NCBI RefSeq assembly: GCF_006874585.1
Contig: NZ_CP029761.1
Coordinates: 383,001-447,000 of the forward strand
Length of the DNA: 64,000 bases
DNA from: Sphingomonas sp. IC081
Lineage (GTDB): Bacteria > Pseudomonadota > Alphaproteobacteria > Sphingomonadales > Sphingomonadaceae
Direction of reading: 5' to 3'
Position numbers and translations under genes: made by a program. Position 1 is the first letter of the stretch. Each line of letters starts with the position of its first letter. Below are positions 24,252-33,292 of the stretch, piece by piece. The notes beneath the pieces are model-generated. The model was not told the origin of the DNA. It made no database searches and was given only the letters and a program-made list of their open reading frames with translations.

Positions 24252-25685
24252 TCATCCCATCAGTTCGCGGACGTCGGTGAGCTTGCCGGTCACCGCGGCG
24301 GCGGCGGCCATGGCGGGGCTCATCAGGTGGGTGCGGCTGCCAGGGCCCTGGCGGCCGGTGAAGTTGCGGTTGCTGGTGGAGGCGCAGCGCTCGCCCGCGG
24401 GAACCTTGTCGGGGTTCATCGCGAGGCAGGCCGAGCAGCCCGGCTCGCGCCATTCGAGGCCGGCGTCGATGATGATCTTGTCGAGCCCTTCGGCTTCCGC
24501 CTGCGCCTTCACGAGGCCCGAACCGGGGACAACGATCGCCCACTTGACGTTGTCGGCCTTGTGGCGGCCCTTGAGCACTTCGGCCGCGGCGCGGATGTCC
24601 TCGATGCGGCTGTTGGTGCACGAGCCGATGAAGACGTTCTGCACTTCCACGTCGGTCAGCTTCGTACCCGGCGTCAGGCCCATGTAGTCGAGGCTGACCT
24701 TGACCGCCTCGCGCTTGGAGGCATCGGCGAAGTCTTCCGGCGCCGGCACGCTGCCGCCGATGGCCGAGGTATCCTCGGGGCTGGTGCCCCAGGTGACGGT
24801 AGGCTGGATGTCCTCGGCGCGGATCTTGACGGACTTGTCGTAGGTCGCGCCTTCATCGGTGGCGAGGCTCCGCCACCAGGCCAGGGCCTTGTCCCAGTCC
24901 TCGCCCACGGGGGCGTAGGGGCGGCCCTTGACGTAGGCGAAAGTCGTCTCGTCCGGCGCGATCAGGCCGGCGCGGGCGCCGCCCTCGATGGCCATGTTGC
25001 ACACGGTCAGGCGGCCTTCGACGGTCATTTCCTCGAAGACATTGCCGCAGAACTCGATCACGTGGCCGGTGCCGCCGGCCGTGCCGATCACGCCGATGAC
25101 GTGGAGGACAACGTCCTTGGAGGTGACGCCGGCGCCGAGCTTGCCCTCGACGCGCACTTCCATGGTTTTCGAGCGCTTGAGCAGCAGGGTCTGCGTGGCG
25201 AGCACGTGCTCCACCTCGCTGGTGCCGATGCCGAAGGCGAGGGCGCCGAGGCCGCCGTGGCAGGCCGTGTGGCTGTCACCGCAGACGATCGTGGCGCCGG
25301 GCAGCGAGAAGCCCTGTTCGGGGCCGACGACGTGGACGATGCCCTGTTCGGCATCGGTCGAATCGATGTAGCGGATGCCGAATTCGGGCGCGTTCTTCTG
25401 CAGCGCGGCCAGCTGCTGGGCACCTTCGGGGTCGGAGATCGGCAGGATATGGCCTGCCGCATCCTTGCGGGCGGTGGTGGGCAGGTTGTGGTCCGGCACC
25501 GCAAGCGTAAGGTCGGGGCGGCGCACCGGGCGTCCGGCGACACGAAGGCTTTCGAAGGCCTGCGGGCTGGTGACCTCGTGGACGAGGTGCCGGTCGATGT
25601 AGATGAGGCTGGTGCCGTCATCGCGCGTGTCGATGACGTGGGCGTCCCAGATCTTCTGGTAGAGGGTGCGCGGCTGTTTGGTCAT
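24252..25685 (-). CDS. leuC: 3-isopropylmalate dehydratase large subunit
   Basis: A 477-residue aconitase-superfamily protein that isomerises 2- and 3-isopropylmalate with LeuD. The start [18 protein letters not shown] is typical. Cluster-binding cysteines are in [25 protein letters not shown] and [15 protein letters not shown], the standard [4Fe-4S] set. The start at 25685 lacks a good ribosome site but matches the family N-terminus. It heads the leuC-small peptide-leuD run. Confidence 0.95.
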   Translation of the reverse strand: MTKQPRTLYQKIWDAHVIDTRDDGTSLIYIDRHLVHEVTSPQAFESLRVAGRPVRRPDLTLAVPDHNLPTTARKDAAGHILPISDPEGAQQLAALQKNAPEFGIRYIDSTDAEQGIVHVVGPEQGFSLPGATIVCGDSHTACHGGLGALAFGIGTSEVEHVLATQTLLLKRSKTMEVRVEGKLGAGVTSKDVVLHVIGVIGTAGGTGHVIEFCGNVFEEMTVEGRLTVCNMAIEGGARAGLIAPDETTFAYVKGRPYAPVGEDWDKALAWWRSLATDEGATYDKSVKIRAEDIQPTVTWGTSPEDTSAIGGSVPAPEDFADASKREAVKVSLDYMGLTPGTKLTDVEVQNVFIGSCTNSRIEDIRAAAEVLKGRHKADNVKWAIVVPGSGLVKAQAEAEGLDKIIIDAGLEWREPGCSACLAMNPDKVPAGERCASTSNRNFTGRQGPGSRTHLMSPAMAAAAAVTGKLTDVRELMG

Positions 25686-25797
25686 GATGGATGCGCGATT
25701 AGGCGCGCCTGTCCCGCAATTCAAGGGGGATCGGCGCGCCTTTTCGCGCAACTTTATTTGCAGGGCGGTCTAGGGGAGCCTTTATCGGCGGGCCCCA

Positions 25798-26184
25798 TTA
25801 CCCCCTGTGGCCGTTGCGATCGCCGCGTTCGCCGCGCAGGGCGACGTGGACCTTGTCGATCCGGCGCTCGAGCGTCTGCATCTCGCGGGCATTGAGGCCG
25901 CCGCGGGCATAGGCGGTGTGGAGACGCTGGATGTCGGCGGCTTCACGGCGCAGGCTTGCGGCCTCGCGCTGGCTGATGGTGCGGCGGGTGGCGGCGCGGT
26001 CGATCCGCGCCCTGAGGCCCGAGATGTCGGCGCGGATCGCCGCTTCGCGCTTGGGGGTGACATGGGCGGCCTGCTGGCGCGGCGCGTCATAGCGCGGGGC
26101 GGCCTCGGCAATGCCCGGTGCGACGGCCGAGAAGGCCAGGGTGGCGACCAGGGCGGGGGCGATCAGGCGGGCAATCTTGCGCAT
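25798..26184 (-). CDS. Exported helical protein of unknown function
   Basis: A 128-residue protein with a signal peptide (MRKIARLIAPALVATLAFSA, cut near AEA-APR). The mature part is highly charged and mostly helical, with TPKREAAIRADISGLRARID, TRRTISQREAASLRREA and MQTLERRIDKVHVALR suggesting a periplasmic coiled coil. The tail is RGDRNGHRG. Similar proteins occur in sphingomonads without assigned function. The gene stands alone on the minus strand upstream of leuC. Confidence 0.7.
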   Translation of the reverse strand: MRKIARLIAPALVATLAFSAVAPGIAEAAPRYDAPRQQAAHVTPKREAAIRADISGLRARIDRAATRRTISQREAASLRREAADIQRLHTAYARGGLNAREMQTLERRIDKVHVALRGERGDRNGHRG

Positions 26185-26295
26185 CGAATTTTCCTTTCAT
26201 CTTCGTGTCTTGGTTCGTGAGTTCAGTTTTAGGAGCGCGAAGATGAACGGGAGGCGACCAATCGGTCACAGTCCTGTCGGCATTTGTAACTTAGT

Positions 26296-26415
26296 GTCGC
26301 AAGGGCGCTGCGTTATGAAACACTTGCGACCCGAGGGAGAGGGTGCCTGAAAACAGAAGGAATGCAGGCGCGGACGTGTTTCGCCACCGAGCCGACACGG
26401 CCGCCTCTGCATTCC
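26296..26415. other. Structured part of a 600-base intergenic region
   Basis: The 26185-26789 gap has no convincing protein gene. Two inverted repeats are visible: GTCGCAAG/CTTGCGAC (26296-26303, 26323-26330) and GGAATGCAG/CTGCATTCC (26359-26367, 26407-26415). Further right are repeated GTTGC/GCAAC pairs, then a candidate small RNA. Confidence 0.4.
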
Positions 26416-26599
26416 TGATTCTCCCGACTTTCCGACAATTCGAGAGCGCTTGCCGGGCTTGATTGCTGTTCATGCAACTTGAGGTGCGCAAGACGCAACC
26501 ATTGCCGGCCCGGAAGGGGAGTTGCATGCGCTGCGTGCAATCTTGTTGCGTTTCGTGCAACTGGTGGTTCCACCTAGTCATTTGCGGTTCGGCGCGGTC

Positions 26600-26680
26600 T
26601 GACGCAAAAGGAACTCGCCTTTCAGGCATCCTCTCCCAAAGACTTTCAAGGGCTGGTCCTCACGGACCGGCCTTTTTTTT
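26600..26680 (+). ncRNA. Candidate small RNA, possibly of the mmgR/suhB alphaproteobacterial type
   Basis: A strong plus-strand terminator (9-bp stem GGCTGGTCC/GGACCGGCC at 26651-26672 followed by T8) has no plus-strand protein gene for more than 5 kb upstream. Just before it are a pyrimidine motif CATCCTCTCCC, able to pair with Shine-Dalgarno sequences, and two copies of CTTTCA(G/A)G. This layout recalls trans-acting sRNAs of the mmgR (alpha-r8)/suhB group. The 5' end is a guess, and family membership is from memory of the motif, not from a search. Confidence 0.45.
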
Positions 26681-26789
26681 GTCCTGCGACCTGCCTTGTC
26701 CTGTGACCGGCAGGGGCTGGCCGGGCAAAGTCGCGGCGAAAGGGCAATCGGTTCCTGACAAACCGGGGGGGCGGCGCTAGGCTGGCCGC

Positions 26790-27356
26790 ATGTCCTCCAT
26801 TCCCGCCTTGCTGCTTCCGGTTCTTGTTGTCCTGGCCACGGTGGCCGCGATGGAAGGGATCGCCTGGGCCAGCCACAAGTATGTGATGCACGGCTTCGGC
26901 TGGGCCTGGCACCGCGACCATCATGAGCCGCACACAGGCGTGCTGGAGAAGAACGACCTCTATGCCCTGTTCGGTGCGGGGATCAGCATCGCCCTGTTCG
27001 TGCTGGGTTCGCCGATGATCCTGGGCGCGCGGGCCTGGGCGCCGGGGACGTGGATGGGCATCGGTGTGCTGATCTACGGCGTCATCTATAGCCTGATCCA
27101 CGACGGACTGGTGCACCAGCGCTATTTCAAATGGGTGCCGCGCCGCGGCTATGCGCGGCGACTCGTGCAGGCGCACCGCTTGCACCATGCGACGCTTGGC
27201 AAGGAGGGCGGGGTGAGCTTCGGTTTCCTGGTCGCGCGCGATCCGGCGGCCTTGCGGCGGGACTTGCGCCGGCAGCGGCTGTCCGGCATCGCGGTGCTGC
27301 GCGAGGCGGTGGACAGCGACGCCGGCCGCGGATTCGAGGAGGCCGGAGAGCCCTGA
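26790..27356 (+). CDS. crtZ: Beta-carotene hydroxylase
   Basis: A 188-residue membrane-bound di-iron hydroxylase that adds 3-hydroxyl groups to beta-ionone rings (beta-carotene to zeaxanthin). The histidine boxes are all present: SHKYVMHGFGWAWHRDHHEPH, HDGLVHQRYFKW and AHRLHHATLGKEG. Four hydrophobic segments surround them. In sphingomonads this is a step toward nostoxanthin-type yellow pigments. It stands alone, not in a crt cluster, about 110 bases after the sRNA terminator. Confidence 0.93.
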   Translation: MSSIPALLLPVLVVLATVAAMEGIAWASHKYVMHGFGWAWHRDHHEPHTGVLEKNDLYALFGAGISIALFVLGSPMILGARAWAPGTWMGIGVLIYGVIYSLIHDGLVHQRYFKWVPRRGYARRLVQAHRLHHATLGKEGGVSFGFLVARDPAALRRDLRRQRLSGIAVLREAVDSDAGRGFEEAGEP

Positions 27357-27526
27357 TCGGGCGTTTCCGTTCGTCGCTCCTAATGCACGCTTTGCCGCGC
27401 ATGCTTCAACCGTCCATATAGGCCACTTTGCATCGGGAGTACGTATTTTTCCGTGCCACCGGAACGCTTAGGCGTGTGATCCCCAACCGTTCCTTTCCCG
27501 GCACGTGTCTTTGGGAGTGTTGCCCC

Positions 27527-27796
27527 ATGAGAAAGGACATCCTGAAAGTGCTGGTGGCCGGCGGCCTGATGGCGGGAAGCCTGGCAATGGGCGGTTGCTC
27601 GTCGAGTGGGGACGCGATTCCCGCGCCTGCTCCGCCGCCGCCGGCAAGGCCGCCGCTGCCGCCGGGGGCGATCCCCGGAACGATGGCGGCCGATCGGGAC
27701 GGCGACGGCATGGTCGACGGCTACTACACGTCCGACGGTGTCTACCACCCGACTTGCGTGCCGCCGCCGTCCGGCAGTCGGGGCGAGCGCGGCTGA
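27527..27796 (+). CDS. Small putative lipoprotein with an EF-hand-like loop
   Basis: An 89-residue exported protein. MRKDILKVLVAGGLMAGSLA is followed by MGGCSSS, which resembles a lipobox with Cys near residue 25, so it may be lipid-anchored. A proline-rich stretch (PAPAPPPPARPPLPP) leads to DRDGDGMVDGYYTSDG, a calcium-loop-like motif. GGGAG lies upstream of ATG 27527; the longer frame has no ribosome site. It precedes the L,D-transpeptidase gene by 53 bases, in a gap with an 11-base direct repeat (CGACGACCTTG), and may share its envelope context. Confidence 0.65.
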   Translation: MRKDILKVLVAGGLMAGSLAMGGCSSSGDAIPAPAPPPPARPPLPPGAIPGTMAADRDGDGMVDGYYTSDGVYHPTCVPPPSGSRGERG

Positions 27797-27849
27797 GGGA
27801 CGCCCTCGCGGGTGTTCGCCCACTGCGACGACCTTGCGACGACCTTGCG

Positions 27850-29286
27850 ATGACCTGCCGTCCGCTTCTCCTTGGCGCCGGCGCGACTGCGCTGGTTCTC
27901 GCCGCAACGCCGCTGCCCAGTGTATCGGCGCTGGCATCGGCGGGCGCGGCGGCGCCCGGCACGCCTGCCGGCAAGCTCTCCGGTGCGCCTCCGGACGCCG
28001 CTTCCGGCGCGCCGGGGGGCGCAGGGGAGCTTGCCCTCCAGGCGGCGATCCGGGCCGAGGCGGGCGGAAAGCTCGGCCGGTTCTACGCGGCGCGCGGGTA
28101 TCGTCCGCTCTGGCTGGAGAACGGGCAGAGCGGCAGGCCTGCCGCGCTCCTGCTGGAGGAGCTTGGCGAGGCCGATCTCGATGGGCTCAGGCCCGGCCGT
28201 TACGATCCCGAGGCCCTGCGCGGCGCCTTGGCCGCCGCGCAGGGCGGCGATCCGCGCGCGCAGGCCCGCGCCGAACTGGCGCTGTCGCGCGTCTTTGTGC
28301 GTTATGTCCACGAGATGCGCGAGACGCGCGATGTCGGCATGACCTTTGTGGGGCCGGGTCTCGAACCGCCCAGGCTGGACGACGAGGCGGTGCTGCGCGC
28401 GGCGACGGCGCAGGACCTTGCCGCCCATCTGCAGACCATGGCCTGGATGAGCCCCCATTACCTGCGCCTGCGCGATCTGCTGCGCACCGCGCTGGCGCGG
28501 GGCGAGAGCGAGGAGGTGCTCGCGGTCATCCGCCTCAACATCGAGCGGGCGCGGGTGCTGCCGCCCGCCTCGGTGCGCCATATCGTCGTCGACGCGGCCA
28601 GCGCGCGCCTCTGGTACTATCAGGACGGCAGGCTGGCCGGATCGATGAAAGTGGTGGTGGGCGCGGGCCGGACGCAGACGCCGATGCTGGCGGGCTACGT
28701 CGGCTGGGCGGTGTTCAATCCCTACTGGAACGTGCCCGACTACCTCACCCGTGACAGCATCGCCCGCAAGGTGCTGGCCGGGCGCTCGCTGGCCTCGATG
28801 CGCATGGAGGCCTTGTCGGACTGGGGCGACAATCCCCGGCGCATCGATCCCGCCACGATCGACTGGCGCGCGGTGGCGGCGGGCAAGCGGGACTTGCGCG
28901 TGCGCGAATTGCCGGGCCCGGCCAATGCGATGGGCAAGGTCAAGTTCGTGTTCCCGAACGGGGAGGGCATCTACCTTCACGATACCCCCAACCGCGACTT
29001 GCTGCTGAAGGAAAACCGCCACTTCTCCAACGGCTGCGTCCGGCTCGGCAATGCCGACGAACTGGGACGGTGGCTGATGGGGGCGGCCTACCGGCTTCCC
29101 GCCCCCGGCAGCGCGCCGGAGCAGCTGGTGGCCTTGCCGGTGCCGGTGCCGGTCTATCTCACCTACCTGACGGCCGGGGCCTCGGTGGAGGGTGCCAGGA
29201 AAAACGGGGCCTCCAGGGACGGGGTAGTGCTGCTGGACGATGTCTATGGCCGCGACGCCCGGCACCGGCAGGTGGCGGCGCGCTGA
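27850..29286 (+). CDS. L,D-transpeptidase (YcbB/LdtD type)
   Basis: A 478-residue exported enzyme that forms 3-3 peptidoglycan cross-links or attaches proteins to the wall. It has a signal peptide (LLLGAGATALVLAAT), then a helical region with a peptidoglycan-binding-like part (FYAARGYRPLW). The YkuD catalytic domain (about residues 255-400) contains IYLHDTPNRDLLLKENRHFS and the catalytic NGCVRLGN with Cys396. The family averages 550-600 residues, so this is a compact member. ATG 27850 overlaps a short direct repeat and has no strong ribosome site. Downstream genes are convergent. Confidence 0.88.
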   Translation: MTCRPLLLGAGATALVLAATPLPSVSALASAGAAAPGTPAGKLSGAPPDAASGAPGGAGELALQAAIRAEAGGKLGRFYAARGYRPLWLENGQSGRPAALLLEELGEADLDGLRPGRYDPEALRGALAAAQGGDPRAQARAELALSRVFVRYVHEMRETRDVGMTFVGPGLEPPRLDDEAVLRAATAQDLAAHLQTMAWMSPHYLRLRDLLRTALARGESEEVLAVIRLNIERARVLPPASVRHIVVDAASARLWYYQDGRLAGSMKVVVGAGRTQTPMLAGYVGWAVFNPYWNVPDYLTRDSIARKVLAGRSLASMRMEALSDWGDNPRRIDPATIDWRAVAAGKRDLRVRELPGPANAMGKVKFVFPNGEGIYLHDTPNRDLLLKENRHFSNGCVRLGNADELGRWLMGAAYRLPAPGSAPEQLVALPVPVPVYLTYLTAGASVEGARKNGASRDGVVLLDDVYGRDARHRQVAAR

Positions 29287-29310
29287 CTTTCGGCCCCGGC
29301 CTGCAATCCG

Positions 29311-29670
29311 CTACTCCGCCCGCGTCCAGATCCATGGGCCGATCACGGCCAGCACGCCCGCCGGAATCAGTACCCATGGCCAGCCCAGAGTGAACCATGT
29401 GAACGGGACCGAGGCGCTCATGGCCAGCAGCGCCGAGACCTTGCCCTTGCGGCTGATGGCGCGCCGGTCGCGCCATGCGCGCAAGTGATGGCCGTGGGTG
29501 GGATGATTGTAGAGCCGTTCCGCCCATTCCGGGTGGCTCTTGCCGAAGCACCAGGCGGCCAGCAGGTAGAACACTACCGTCGGCATGACCGGCAGGAAGA
29601 TGCCGATCGTGCCCAGCGCCACGAAGAACAGCCCCGCCGCCATCCATGCGTGGCGGCTGACGTGCCTCAT
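29311..29670 (-). CDS. YbaN-family inner-membrane protein (DUF454)
   Basis: A 119-residue protein with three to four membrane segments and the DUF454 pattern GTIGIFLPVMPTVVFYLLAA, CFGKSHPEWAERLYNHPTHG and RRAISRKGKVSALLAM. Function is unknown. Its ATG overlaps the TGA of the SufE gene (ATGA), so the two are translationally coupled. Confidence 0.85.
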   Translation of the reverse strand: MRHVSRHAWMAAGLFFVALGTIGIFLPVMPTVVFYLLAAWCFGKSHPEWAERLYNHPTHGHHLRAWRDRRAISRKGKVSALLAMSASVPFTWFTLGWPWVLIPAGVLAVIGPWIWTRAE

Positions 29671-30089
29671 GCGGTGCCTGCACCTTGCGCATAGCGCGCC
29701 GCCGTCTCGCGGATCAGCGCGATCATGTTGGGCACGCCCTGGGTGCGGTTGGAGGAGAGCTGGTTCCTGAGGTCGAACGGTTCGAGCGCGGCGGCGATGT
29801 CGGTCGCGGCCACTTCGGCGGCGGGACGGTCCTGCACGGCGGAGATCACCAGCGAGACGATGCCCTTGGTGATCGCGGCGTTGCTGTCCGCCAGGAAGTG
29901 CAGCGTGCCGTCGTCCTGCGCCATCGGATAGACCCAGACGCTGGCCGAGCAGCCGCGCACTTTGGTCGCGTCGGTCTTCAGGGCGTCGGGCATGGGATCG
30001 AGTTCGGAACCGAGGCCGATCAGGAGGCGATAGCGTTCATCGCCTTCGGAAAACTCGTATTCTTCGCGGATGTCGTCGAGGCTGCGCAT
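29667..30089 (-). CDS. sufE: SufE-family sulfur acceptor
   Basis: A 140-residue protein that accepts persulfide sulfur from the cysteine desulfurase SufS during iron-sulfur cluster assembly. The catalytic cysteine lies in KVRGCSASVWVY, and the fold-defining start DDIREEYEFSEGDERYRLLI is intact. The rest of the suf operon is not nearby. It is divergent from nadE and coupled to the YbaN-like gene. Confidence 0.9.
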   Translation of the reverse strand: MRSLDDIREEYEFSEGDERYRLLIGLGSELDPMPDALKTDATKVRGCSASVWVYPMAQDDGTLHFLADSNAAITKGIVSLVISAVQDRPAAEVAATDIAAALEPFDLRNQLSSNRTQGVPNMIALIRETAARYAQGAGTA

Positions 30090-30167
30090 GACCTGCCATT
30101 TAAGCGCGGCGCGGGGGAGGGCAAGGGGAAGTTGCCTCTGGCTTCCGTTCCTGTCAGGGAATTGCCC

Positions 30168-32222
30168 ATGAGTGCACATCCCTTTTTCTCCATGCACGAA
30201 CACGGCTTCGTGCGCGTCGCCACTTCCACGCCCAAGGTCCGCACCGCCGATGTCGCCTTCAACCGCGACGCCGTGCTGGCAGAGGCGCAGCGCGCGCATG
30301 AGGCGCATGTGGACCTCTTGGTCTTCCCCGAACTGTGCCTCTCGTCCTACGCGATCGACGACCTGCACTTGCAGGCGGCGATGATCGAGGCGGTGGAAGC
30401 GGCCGTGGCGGAAATCGTCCACGCCAGCGCCGATCTCTCGCCCGTGCTGCTGGTCGGCGCGGCGCTGCCGCACAAGGGGAGGCTCTACAACTGCGCGCTC
30501 GCCATCGCGCATGGGCGGCTGCTGGGCGTGGTGCCCAAGTCCTACCTGCCCAACTACCGCGAGTTCTACGAGAAGCGCTGGTTTGCCAGCGGCAAGACGC
30601 TGAAGGGCCGGACCATCCGCGTGAACGGGCAGGAGGTGCCCTTCGGCGTCGATCTGGTCTTCGCCTCCGACGTGCTGCCCAACTTCCGCTTCTTCATCGA
30701 GATCTGCGAGGATATCTGGGCGGCCACCCCGCCCAGCTCGCACGGCGCGCTCGCCGGGGCGACGATCCTGTGCAACCTCTCGGCCTCCAACATCGTCATC
30801 GGCAAGTCGGACGAACGACACTTGCTCTGCCGCTCGCAGTCCGCCCGCGCCACGGCGGCCTACATCTATTCCGCCGCCGGACACGGCGAGAGCACGACCG
30901 ACCTTGCCTGGGACGGGCAGGGCATCGTCTACGAACTGGGCGACCTGCTGGCGGAGAGCGAGCGCTTCTCGCTGGAGGCGGAACTGTGCATCGCCGACGT
31001 CGATGTGGACCGCATCGTCATGGACCGGATGCGCGTGCCCACGTTCAACGACGCGGCCGAAGTGGCGGGCAATCCCGACGAGACGTTCCGCACCGTGCGC
31101 TTCCGCCATGCCCCGGCGGGCGGCGACATCGGGTTGATCCGTCCGGTCTCGCGCTTCCCCTTCGTGCCCTCGCGCGCCGACAAGCTCGATGCCGACTGCT
31201 ACGAGGCGTTCAACATCCAGGTGGACGGCCTGATGCGCCGGATCGAGGCCACGGGCGCGAAGTCGATGGTGATCGGCATCTCGGGCGGGCTCGATTCGAC
31301 CCACGCGCTGATCGTCGCCGCCCGCGCCTGCGACCGGCTGGGCCTGCCGCGCAGCTTCATTCGCGGCTACACGATGCCCGGTTTCGCCACCAGCGACGGC
31401 ACCAAGTCCAACGCCTGGACGCTGATGAACGCTGTCGGCATCACCGCCGAGGAGATCGACATCCGCCCTGCGGCGACGACGATGCTGCAGGACATCGGCC
31501 ATGCCTTCTCGAACGGAGAGCCCGTCTATGACGTGACCTTCGAGAACGTGCAGGCGGGCCTGCGCACCGATTACCTGTTCCGCCTGGCCAACCAGCACGA
31601 CGGCTTCGTGATCGGCACCGGCGACTTGTCCGAGCTGGCGCTTGGCTGGTGCACATACGGCGTCGGCGACCAGATGAGCCACTACACGGTCAATGCGGGC
31701 GTGCCCAAGACGCTGATCCAGTACCTGATCCGCTGGTGCGCGACGACCGGCCAGTTCGGCGCGGAAACCGAAGAAGTGCTGCTCGCCATCCTCGGCACCG
31801 AGATCTCGCCCGAACTCGTGCCGGCTGGCGCCGACGGCGCGATCCAGAGCACCGAGGCGAAGATCGGGCCTTACGAACTCAACGACTTCTTCCTCCACCA
31901 CGTTATGCGCTTCGGGCAGAAGCCGTCGAAAGTGGCGTTCCTGGCGCTCCATGCCTGGCACGATACCGCCTTGGGTACCTGGCCGGCGGGTTTCCCGGAA
32001 GATCGCAAGAACGAGTATGACCTCGCCGCGATCCGTTCCTGGCTGGAGAAGTTCCTTCGGCGCTTCTTCGCCTTCAGCCAGTTCAAGCGCTCGGCGGTGC
32101 CCAACGGGCCGAAGGTGTCCTCCGGCGGCGCGCTGAGCCCGCGCGGTGACTGGCGCGCACCCTCCGACGCCAGCGCGGCGGTGTGGCTGGCCGAACTGGA
32201 AACGCGGGTGCCGCTGCGCTGA
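30168..32222 (+). CDS. nadE: Glutamine-dependent NAD+ synthetase
   Basis: A 684-residue two-domain enzyme that amidates deamido-NAD using glutamine-derived ammonia. The N-terminal nitrilase-type domain carries the Glu-Lys-Cys triad in LLVFPELCLSSYA, VPKSYLPNYREFYEKRW and FFIEICEDIWA. The C-terminal synthetase domain has the pyrophosphate loop VIGISGGLDSTHALIVAA, then FVIGTGDLSELALGWCTYG. Length and order match the long mycobacterial-type NadE. ATG 30168 follows AGGGA; it is divergent from sufE with a 78-base shared promoter gap. Confidence 0.95.
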   Translation: MSAHPFFSMHEHGFVRVATSTPKVRTADVAFNRDAVLAEAQRAHEAHVDLLVFPELCLSSYAIDDLHLQAAMIEAVEAAVAEIVHASADLSPVLLVGAALPHKGRLYNCALAIAHGRLLGVVPKSYLPNYREFYEKRWFASGKTLKGRTIRVNGQEVPFGVDLVFASDVLPNFRFFIEICEDIWAATPPSSHGALAGATILCNLSASNIVIGKSDERHLLCRSQSARATAAYIYSAAGHGESTTDLAWDGQGIVYELGDLLAESERFSLEAELCIADVDVDRIVMDRMRVPTFNDAAEVAGNPDETFRTVRFRHAPAGGDIGLIRPVSRFPFVPSRADKLDADCYEAFNIQVDGLMRRIEATGAKSMVIGISGGLDSTHALIVAARACDRLGLPRSFIRGYTMPGFATSDGTKSNAWTLMNAVGITAEEIDIRPAATTMLQDIGHAFSNGEPVYDVTFENVQAGLRTDYLFRLANQHDGFVIGTGDLSELALGWCTYGVGDQMSHYTVNAGVPKTLIQYLIRWCATTGQFGAETEEVLLAILGTEISPELVPAGADGAIQSTEAKIGPYELNDFFLHHVMRFGQKPSKVAFLALHAWHDTALGTWPAGFPEDRKNEYDLAAIRSWLEKFLRRFFAFSQFKRSAVPNGPKVSSGGALSPRGDWRAPSDASAAVWLAELETRVPLR

Positions 32223-32314
32223 ACAACCGATGGCCGCGTTTTCGTTTAACAGAATGTAAGGCGCGGCCATTCGTGCCGCTCGGCGCAAGCGGCTGAATAA
32301 TGCTTATAATAGGG

Positions 32315-32332
32315 CCTCAACATTATTTGAGG
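32315..32332 (+). promoter_or_regulatory. Hairpin covering the ribosome site of the acyltransferase gene
   Basis: CCTCAA-CATTAT-TTGAGG forms a 6-bp stem whose right arm contains the GAGG ribosome site, seven bases before ATG 32339. Folding would block translation, so the element may be a simple RNA switch or thermosensor. It may also be chance. Confidence 0.35.
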
Positions 32333-32338
32333 TCTAAG

Positions 32339-33163
32339 ATGATTGCCGCTCTTTCCGATGACCAGATTGCATCGCTCAACGGCATGGATATCGAGATTCG
32401 CGGCGACACCCAGTTCCTGTTTTCCCATCATGACACCAGCGAGACGATCATCGAAAGCCCGGCGCGGCTCGATTACGGCGTCTTCAAGTTCGGTTTTATG
32501 GGTGCGTTCAGCTATATCGGCATCAACGGGTCAAGCACCTTCATGATGCACATCGAATCCATCGGCCGGTTCTGTTCGATTGCTGCCAACGTGATTTGCG
32601 GTCAGTCGGAACATCCTACCGATTTCGTGTCCGCCAGCCCGATCTTCGTCGGTTTCCCGATGAAGGGACGCGCGATCGAGACCTTCAAGGCCAATAACCG
32701 GCACGGCATGGCGATTGCCGGACGCAAGCTGGCAACGGCGCTGGGCGAACGGGCGAACAAGGTCCGTATCGGCAACGATGTGTGGATTGGTGAAGGCGCC
32801 TTCATTCGGTGTGGGGTGACGATCGGTGACGGCGCGATCGTTGCGGCGCGTGCGGTGGTGACGAAGGACGTCCCGCCCTACGCGGTTGTCGGCGGCTCGC
32901 CCGCGCGGATCATCCGCTATCGCTTCGAGCCGGAAGTCATTGCCGAACTGCTGCGCCTGCAATGGTGGAACTATGGGCTGACGGCGCTGGAAGGGGCGGA
33001 TTTCACCGACATCGCCAATGTCATCGCGGTGGCCGACCGCCGCATTGCTTCGGGAGAGGCGCGTCTCCACAACGGGACGCTGGCGGTGATCGGTCAGGAC
33101 CGGAATCTCTCGTTCTGCCGTTACGATGCGGGTGTGCAGGGGCTGGTTCCCGTCGCCGTGTGA
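32339..33163 (+). CDS. Hexapeptide-repeat acyltransferase (CatB/Vat-like)
   Basis: A 274-residue left-handed beta-helix protein. Hexapeptide strands run from about residue 55 ([28 protein letters not shown]) through [37 protein letters not shown] and [30 protein letters not shown] is the loop that in CatB-like enzymes carries the catalytic histidine. The acceptor (sugar, xenobiotic or glycan) is unknown. The base composition is visibly less GC-rich than its neighbours, a hint of acquisition. The ATG at 32339 is chosen for its GAGG site. Confidence 0.75.
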   Translation: MIAALSDDQIASLNGMDIEIRGDTQFLFSHHDTSETIIESPARLDYGVFKFGFMGAFSYIGINGSSTFMMHIESIGRFCSIAANVICGQSEHPTDFVSASPIFVGFPMKGRAIETFKANNRHGMAIAGRKLATALGERANKVRIGNDVWIGEGAFIRCGVTIGDGAIVAARAVVTKDVPPYAVVGGSPARIIRYRFEPEVIAELLRLQWWNYGLTALEGADFTDIANVIAVADRRIASGEARLHNGTLAVIGQDRNLSFCRYDAGVQGLVPVAV

Positions 33164-33292
33164 ACCGGGTCGGGCATCGGGTTTGGTGAACGCACGCGGA
33201 CTATGGCTATCCAGTTCACCTTCGCTTAAGCGTCGCGGGCGGATCGCCGGGAGCCCGGCAGCACGCCCTCATACCCTCCTGGATTCGATTCG

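Noticed and set aside
26463..26780. A 105-codon plus-strand frame across the sRNA candidate
   Set aside because: It crosses a strong terminator, has no ribosome site and contains many Cys/Arg residues without a known pattern.
27428..27526. Longer start for the small lipoprotein
   Set aside because: The extra 33 codons precede the ribosome site and would bury the signal sequence.
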